Shown here piece by piece: positions 59,936 through 64,000 of a DNA stretch of 64,000 nucleotides (positions within the stretch are counted from its first letter, which is position 1; each line of letters opens with the position of its first letter). Source of the stretch: Flavobacteriaceae bacterium. GTDB taxonomy: Bacteria > Bacteroidota > Bacteroidia > Flavobacteriales > Flavobacteriaceae. The position numbers and the translations under genes were made by a program. The stretch lies in NCBI GenBank assembly GCA_009827225.1, contig WUAI01000011.1, forward strand, positions 19,192-83,191, given 5' to 3'. The notes under the pieces are model-generated. The model was not told the origin of the DNA. It did not search any database and saw only the letters and a program-made list of their open reading frames with translations.

Positions 59936-60235
59936 TTAATAAGGATGAAACGTCGCTTTGCGTTTCTTTAGTTGTTTCTCCAGATCGGAAAGGGTCCCTT
60001 TTACTGCCAGTTCGAAGTTTTTCTCCTTGGAAGAGGCAAATATTCTGGGTCCGGGCAGGCTTAATTCGATTTCACAAATTTTATCTATTCCTGCCGGGTC
60101 TTTGTCAACTTTAAAATGAACATTGGACTTAATGATCCATTCATATTTTGAAGACAATTTTTCCAGTCTTGTTCTGGTATATTCGGAAAGTGTTTCACTC
60201 TCCGGCATTTTAACATATTGAATTGCGATATCCAT
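59936..60235 (-). CDS. hpf: Ribosome hibernation-promoting factor, short form (HPF/RaiA family)
   Basis: This 99-residue protein has the beta-alpha-beta-beta-beta-alpha fold of the HPF/YfiA family: MDIAIQYVKMPESETLSEYT at the start and a basic helix with LEKQLKKRKATF near the end. It lacks the long C-terminal dimerisation domain. It binds the 30S decoding site in idle cells. The gene is first in a two-gene transcript with a USP behind a strong operator. Confidence 0.9.
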   Translation of the reverse strand: MDIAIQYVKMPESETLSEYTRTRLEKLSSKYEWIIKSNVHFKVDKDPAGIDKICEIELSLPGPRIFASSKEKNFELAVKGTLSDLEKQLKKRKATFHPY

Positions 60236-60257
60236 AAATTGACTTTTAATTACATTT

Positions 60258-60300
60258 CAAAACTAACGGTGTCTATTGACAAAAAATATGATATATGTCA
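60258..60300 (-). promoter_or_regulatory. FixK/CRP-type operator and -7 element for hpf-USP
   Basis: Operator TGATATATGTCA at 60289-60300, 23 nt spacer, then TAGTTTTG on the minus strand (60265-60258), a perfect -7 element. The mRNA start is near 60253. Confidence 0.77.
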
Positions 60301-60316
60301 GGTGACCAAATTGAAT

Positions 60317-60351
60317 AAAAAAGGGCGATTATGCCTAAACACAAACGCCCT
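60317..60351 (-). terminator. Intrinsic terminator of the SQR gene
   Basis: Stem AGGGCG/CGCCCT with an 18-nt loop is followed on the minus strand by a run of six T. It isolates the SQR transcript from the hpf promoter next to it. Confidence 0.7.
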
Positions 60352-60376
60352 GTTTTTCTTTCTCATAGCTCGAATC

Positions 60377-61639
60377 CTAAACGTCAACTCCTTTTAGCAT
60401 TTTGTTCCAATATAAGTAGGGTAGCATAAATTTTTTCAGCAACCAAAGTCGCCAATGTTGTTTGTCACTTCGGAAAATAAGCATGCGTTTCAATTTCGGA
60501 TCGGGAATAAAATTCCCGTCGTAGTCGAATTCCGCCAGTACCATTTTGCCATAGCCGGTAACCAGGGGACAAGAGGAGTAGCCATTGTATGAATTAACCC
60601 AGGCCTGCTGTTGCTTTCTGAGCATCATAATGTTCTTAACTACAACCGGTACCTGCTTCCGGATCGCTGCGCCGGTTTTTGCGGTGGGCAAGGCCGCCAC
60701 ATCGCCCAAACCAAAAATATTTGCATACTTGTTATGCTGCAACGAATGATGGTCCACATCCAACCATCCTGTTTCGGTGACCAGATCCGATTCTTTGACG
60801 AATTTCGGCGCCGTTTGCGGTGGTGCCAAATGCAATATATCGAAAGGCAGCTCAATTACGGCATCTCCCGTCATTTTTTCACCAATGGAATTATCCTCTG
60901 TAATCACGCATTGATTCTCGCCCTCTGCGGTGTGACGGAAATAAATTATTTTCTTATCCGGATCGATTTTGAAGGGAGCATAAAACGGTTTGAAGTGCAT
61001 TCCATAATTGTCAAGAACTTTCGTAAGAGTTTCCCGTATAGGTTTCACCCCGAATATGACCGATCCCGGAGTGGCAAAGATGACATTCGTATTGTCCTTT
61101 ATTTTTTTCTTCTTAAAGTGATCCGCTGCCAGGTAAGCAATTTTCTGAGGGGCCCCACCACATTTGATGGGTGTAGTGGGTTGGGTAAATACAGCATTCC
61201 CTCCTTTGAAATTCCTAATGACCTCCCAGGTGTATTCCGGATCGGTGTAATTACTACACGCCACTCCTTTATCTAGTGCTTCCTTAAGTCCTTCAATGAG
61301 TGAGAAATCATATACCAAACCCGGAGCAACGACCAGGTAGTCGTAGTTAATTTCTCCCGATTGTTTATTAGTCACAATATTGTTGGCAGCATCAAATCCG
61401 GTGGCATAATCCTTAATCCATTCAACTCCTTTAGGTATCACATCAGCCATGGGCTTGGCTGTTTTCTTGAACTTATAAGTTCCTGCACCCACCAGGGTCC
61501 ATGCCGGTTGATAATAATGTGTGTCACCTGGTTCAATCAAACCAATGGAAAGATTCTTGTCTTTTTTCTTCAATTGGGCCGCCGTCATGATCCCGGCAGT
61601 TCCTCCCCCGATGATCAGTACTTCAAAGTTTGTTTTCAT
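60377..61639 (-). CDS. sqr: Sulfide:quinone oxidoreductase, type II
   Basis: This 420-residue FAD enzyme oxidises sulfide to sulfane sulfur and passes electrons to quinone. The N-terminal dinucleotide motif is IIGGGTAGIMTA. The catalytic cysteines of the type II group are present: Cys160 in PIKCGGAPQK and Cys357 in SSCPLVTGYGKM; another, Cys128, is in GVACSNY. The C-terminal region (LWLLKKFMLPYLYWNKML) is an amphipathic membrane-binding helix. An operator of the GTAAC type lies upstream. Confidence 0.94.
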   Translation of the reverse strand: MKTNFEVLIIGGGTAGIMTAAQLKKKDKNLSIGLIEPGDTHYYQPAWTLVGAGTYKFKKTAKPMADVIPKGVEWIKDYATGFDAANNIVTNKQSGEINYDYLVVAPGLVYDFSLIEGLKEALDKGVACSNYTDPEYTWEVIRNFKGGNAVFTQPTTPIKCGGAPQKIAYLAADHFKKKKIKDNTNVIFATPGSVIFGVKPIRETLTKVLDNYGMHFKPFYAPFKIDPDKKIIYFRHTAEGENQCVITEDNSIGEKMTGDAVIELPFDILHLAPPQTAPKFVKESDLVTETGWLDVDHHSLQHNKYANIFGLGDVAALPTAKTGAAIRKQVPVVVKNIMMLRKQQQAWVNSYNGYSSCPLVTGYGKMVLAEFDYDGNFIPDPKLKRMLIFRSDKQHWRLWLLKKFMLPYLYWNKMLKGVDV

Positions 61640-61667
61640 CTTTATGATTATTAGGATTTTACAATCT

Positions 61668-61711
61668 TAAAAGTATGTCTTGTTGCATCCAAATACAGTA
61701 ACAATTGTTAC
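61668..61711 (-). promoter_or_regulatory. GTAAC-type CRP-family operator and -7 element for sqr
   Basis: Perfect palindrome GTAACAATTGTTAC at 61698-61711. Its 12-bp core (61699-61710) is 23 nt from TACTTTTA on the minus strand (61675-61668). The mRNA start is near 61663. The geometry equals that of the TGAY-N4-RTCA sites, but the half-site differs. Confidence 0.68.
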
Positions 61712-61719
61712 ATAAAGAA

Positions 61720-62187
61720 TTAGTGCACACCTTGGCCGTGACCCCTTCTATGATGTTTTTTAAACCAGGACGGTTCAGGAATATCGGCATCAAATAAATA
61801 TTCTGAAATAGCGAAAATGTCCTCTTTAGAAAATTGTTGCCTTGGCATTACGCCAAATCTTCGGACTGCCCCATACATTCTTGCATTTTCCTCCACCGGA
61901 TCCTGTATCCAAATCCATATAGCTCCCTGAAACTCAGATTTTGTGGTCCCTTCTGAAATGTAATGTCTTTTAATCGCCACCATTGGTGGGCCAATTCGAG
62001 TATCCATGGAGGCATTCGGGCCGTGACAAGAATAACAATATGTTTCCATTAAATCTTTTCCGGGGTGTTCCTGATCATTCTTTGTAGTTGAGAGAACCTG
62101 GGCCGTATAGTTGTCATTGACTATTTCATTACAACTGAGCAAAGAATAGAAGGTAAGTGCTAAAAGGTATTTCACAGTTCTCATCAT
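61720..62187 (-). CDS. Lipoprotein cytochrome c (mono-haem)
   Basis: This 155-residue protein starts at MMRTVKYLLALTFYSLLSC, with a type II signal cut before Cys. A single haem motif CYSCH lies near residue 50, and the Met ligand is probably in GVMPRQQF. The end is His/Gly-rich (HHRRGHGQGVH). The start at 62187 overlaps the last base of the rhodanese stop (TAATG), so the two are coupled. A longer frame from 62298 runs through the rhodanese gene and is not credible. It may take electrons from sulfur oxidation. Confidence 0.88.
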   Translation of the reverse strand: MMRTVKYLLALTFYSLLSCNEIVNDNYTAQVLSTTKNDQEHPGKDLMETYCYSCHGPNASMDTRIGPPMVAIKRHYISEGTTKSEFQGAIWIWIQDPVEENARMYGAVRRFGVMPRQQFSKEDIFAISEYLFDADIPEPSWFKKHHRRGHGQGVH

Positions 62188-62561
62188 TACCGGAATTTTT
62201 TCCATGCCATAAATCCTCCTTGAAGATCCACTACTCTCGCGAACCCAAGTTTCAACATAGTTCGGGCGGCTCTTCGGCTTCGACTTCCCGATCGACAAAA
62301 AATATAAACTGCCTGAGCTTTGTCCAGGTTTTCGATCTTTTTTTGAAATTGATCGGATTGAAATATATCAATGTTTATTGCACCCTTAATAGTCCCTGAT
62401 CGAAACTCATTGGGCGTACGAACATCCACAAGTTGAACTTTGGTATTTGAGATTGCGTTATGGAATGCTTGAGGAGAAAGGACTTCAAATCCGTCACCGG
62501 TTTGTGTCTTTGCTCCAAATATTGCGCTGAATAGTGACATAATGATAATTGTTTTTTTCAT
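62187..62561 (-). CDS. Secreted single-domain rhodanese
   Basis: This 124-residue protein has a signal peptide (MKKTIIIMSLFSAIFGAKTQ) and a rhodanese domain with active-site loop CRSGSRSRRA. It transfers sulfane sulfur in the periplasm. The start is 62561; an upstream ATG at 62573 overlaps the -7 element at 62571-62578. The gene leads the transcript with the cytochrome c lipoprotein and probably handles persulfide made by SQR. Confidence 0.88.
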   Translation of the reverse strand: MKKTIIIMSLFSAIFGAKTQTGDGFEVLSPQAFHNAISNTKVQLVDVRTPNEFRSGTIKGAINIDIFQSDQFQKKIENLDKAQAVYIFCRSGSRSRRAARTMLKLGFARVVDLQGGFMAWKKFR

Positions 62562-62570
62562 GTTTAATTT

Positions 62571-62614
62571 CAAAAGTAAACAGAGCCATACTCTCCTGCA
62601 GTAACTAATGTTAC
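62571..62614 (-). promoter_or_regulatory. GTAAC-type CRP-family operator and -7 element for the rhodanese-cytochrome transcript
   Basis: Perfect palindrome GTAACTAATGTTAC at 62601-62614. Its 12-bp core is 23 nt from TACTTTTG on the minus strand (62578-62571). The mRNA start is near 62566, only 5 nt before the ATG at 62561. Confidence 0.7.
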
Positions 62615-62686
62615 AAAGGAAAAAGAAGAGTTAAACGTTCAAGCTTAACTCCTCTTAATCCTCATAAAAAATCTAAAAACTAACTA

Positions 62687-64000
62687 CTAGAGCATGGTCG
62701 TAGGGCAGACGTAGTCTGTTACGCCAATACCAGTTTCTTTAATGGCTTTGAATCCGCCAGCTATGTCAATCATGTTATGAATCCCTCGACTTTTCAAAAT
62801 GGACGCTGCAATCACGCTTCGATATCCACCGGCACAATGGAGATAGAATGTTTCTTCGGAAGGATACTCGGCCAGGTAATTATTTATATAGTCCAATGGT
62901 GTGTTATTAGCGCCTACCACATGTTCAGAATTATATTCACTTTGCTTTCTTACATCGAAAATCGGCGGAGTCTCGATTTTGGAATCGATCAACTGTGAAA
63001 ATGCTTCCGCAGTAATAGAAGTGAGGGTATCATATTCCTTACCCGATTTTTTCCATTGCTCGAAGCCTCCTTCTAAATAGCCGAGAGTTTGATCGAACCC
63101 AACACGCGCAAGACGCGTAACGGCCTCTTCCTCTCTTCCGGGAGGTGTCACTAATAATATAGGTTGCTTGGTGTCCACAACTAAGGCCCCGACCCATGGC
63201 GCAAAATTACCATCTAAGCCGATGAAAACGGACCTAGGAATATGTCCTTTCACAAAATCCTTTTGATGACGCACATCCAGTATGATGGCTCCGGTTTCAT
63301 TGGCTGCAAGCTCAAAGGCCTCCGGCGACAAGGGTTGTTCTGCTTTTTCCCTGATGCTGTCCAGGCTTTCATATCCCTTGATATTCATCAGCACGTTCTG
63401 CGGAAAATACCCCGGAGGAGGCATCAATCCTTCCAACAATTCCGCTATAAATTCTTCTTTGGTCATATCAGGACGTAAGGCATAATTGGTTTCCTTTTGA
63501 TGTCCTAAAGTATCGGTGGTTTCTTTACTCATCATTTTTCCACATGCCGATCCGGCACCATGATTCGGATATACGATGAGATGGTCGGGTAATGGCATTA
63601 TTTTATTCCGAAGTGAATCGAATAAATGTCCGGCTAATTTCTCCTCGGTAAGTTCCGAGATCACATGTTGTGCTAGATCTGGTCGGCCTACATCACCTAT
63701 AAAAAGAGTATCACCTGTGATGATTCCGTGCATTTGGTCTTTATCGTCAATAAGAAGATAGGTGGTGCTTTCCATGGTATGGCCCGGTGTATGGATCACT
63801 TTAACTTTATAATCTCCAACCTCAAAGACCTGATCATCGGATGCCACCGTCGCATCATAGCCCGGCTTCGCTGTTGGACCAAACACAATCTCGGCCCCGG
63901 TTTTATCTTTCAAATCCAAATGACCACTCACAAAATCGGCATGAAAGTGCGTCTCAAAAACATATTTTATGTTGGCATTGTCTTTCTCGGCTCGGTCCAA
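62687..64000 (-). CDS. MBL-fold persulfide-dioxygenase-like protein with two rhodanese domains (5' end outside window)
   Basis: This fragment covers the C-terminal 437 residues. The metallo-beta-lactamase part (about 1-200 of the fragment) has THFHADFVSGH, HTPGHTMESTT and GDTLFIGDVGRPDL, the ETHE1/Blh signature for a persulfide dioxygenase. Two rhodanese domains follow. The first has no active-site Cys (LLVTPPGREEE) and is probably structural. The second has it in YLHCAGGYRS. The fusion would oxidise persulfide and handle sulfane sulfur in the cytoplasm. It fits the neighbouring SQR cluster. Confidence 0.92.
   Translation of the reverse strand: MDRAEKDNANIKYVFETHFHADFVSGHLDLKDKTGAEIVFGPTAKPGYDATVASDDQVFEVGDYKVKVIHTPGHTMESTTYLLIDDKDQMHGIITGDTLFIGDVGRPDLAQHVISELTEEKLAGHLFDSLRNKIMPLPDHLIVYPNHGAGSACGKMMSKETTDTLGHQKETNYALRPDMTKEEFIAELLEGLMPPPGYFPQNVLMNIKGYESLDSIREKAEQPLSPEAFELAANETGAIILDVRHQKDFVKGHIPRSVFIGLDGNFAPWVGALVVDTKQPILLVTPPGREEEAVTRLARVGFDQTLGYLEGGFEQWKKSGKEYDTLTSITAEAFSQLIDSKIETPPIFDVRKQSEYNSEHVVGANNTPLDYINNYLAEYPSEETFYLHCAGGYRSVIAASILKSRGIHNMIDIAGGFKAIKETGIGVTDYVCPTTML

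Noticed and set aside
1..64000. tRNA, rRNA, CRISPR arrays, insertion sequences and prophage
   Set aside because: I looked for the usual signs (clover-leaf genes, regular direct repeats with spacers, transposase or phage proteins with terminal repeats) and found none.

Overview
The window is chromosomal DNA of a marine-type member of the Flavobacteriaceae (Bacteroidota). The evidence is a SusC/SusD pair, type IX secretion C-terminal domains, a fused CcoN-CcoO oxidase subunit, a DUF3109 protein, and promoters of the Bacteroidota type (-7 element TAnnTTTG) with almost no Shine-Dalgarno sequences. I saw no tRNA, rRNA, CRISPR array, insertion sequence or prophage.

Layout. 0-5.6 kb: the end of an RND efflux pump and an orphan SusCD pair. 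5.8-14.5 kb: housekeeping genes (aspS, cold-shock protein, tadA, dxs, dgt) and a secreted M36 metallopeptidase. 14.8-22.5 kb: a TonB-dependent receptor, an internally duplicated beta-helix lipoprotein and a Pit-type phosphate transporter. 22.6-32.9 kb: nrdBA with a long leader, lipoproteins, DUF3109, MarC, an S41 protease, dCMP deaminase and a HupE-like protein. 32.9-41.8 kb: a complete cbb3 oxidase operon (ccoI, ccoS, ccoNO, ccoQ, ccoP, ccoG, ccoH, a SafE-like transporter and a 44-residue membrane peptide). 41.9-60.3 kb: a stress island with seven double-domain universal stress proteins, Hsp20, a beta-CASP nuclease, an ATP-cone nuclease, an eRF1/L7Ae-like protein, a TerB-like protein, thioredoxin, deoC, deoD, a hibernation factor and a D-lactate dehydrogenase. 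60.4-64 kb: a sulfide-oxidation cluster (type II SQR, cytochrome c, two rhodanese proteins, one fused to a persulfide-dioxygenase-like domain).

Main result. The oxidase operon and the stress island appear to be one oxygen-responsive regulon. Its likely controllers lie at 52.7-54.9 kb: a soluble histidine kinase whose PAS domain keeps the FixL haem-ligand spacing (His67 and Arg87), and a response regulator in which a FixJ-like receiver is fused to a FixK/CRP-like DNA-binding module. Eleven intergenic palindromes TGAY-N4-RTCA each lie exactly 23 nt upstream of a TAnnTTTG-like -7 element. This is class II activator geometry (centre at -41.5). They precede ccoI, ccoS-NOQP, four USP promoters, hsp20, the TerB-like gene, a putative small RNA, the lipoprotein-trx-deoC-deoD operon and hpf. 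The gene set resembles the mycobacterial DosR dormancy regulon, reached with different regulators.

A second operator type, GTAAC-N4-GTTAC with the same spacing, precedes the SQR and rhodanese/cytochrome transcripts and points to another CRP-family regulator encoded elsewhere. Promoter positions also correct several gene starts and suggest leaderless mRNAs for dxs, the DUF3109 gene and the histidine kinase.
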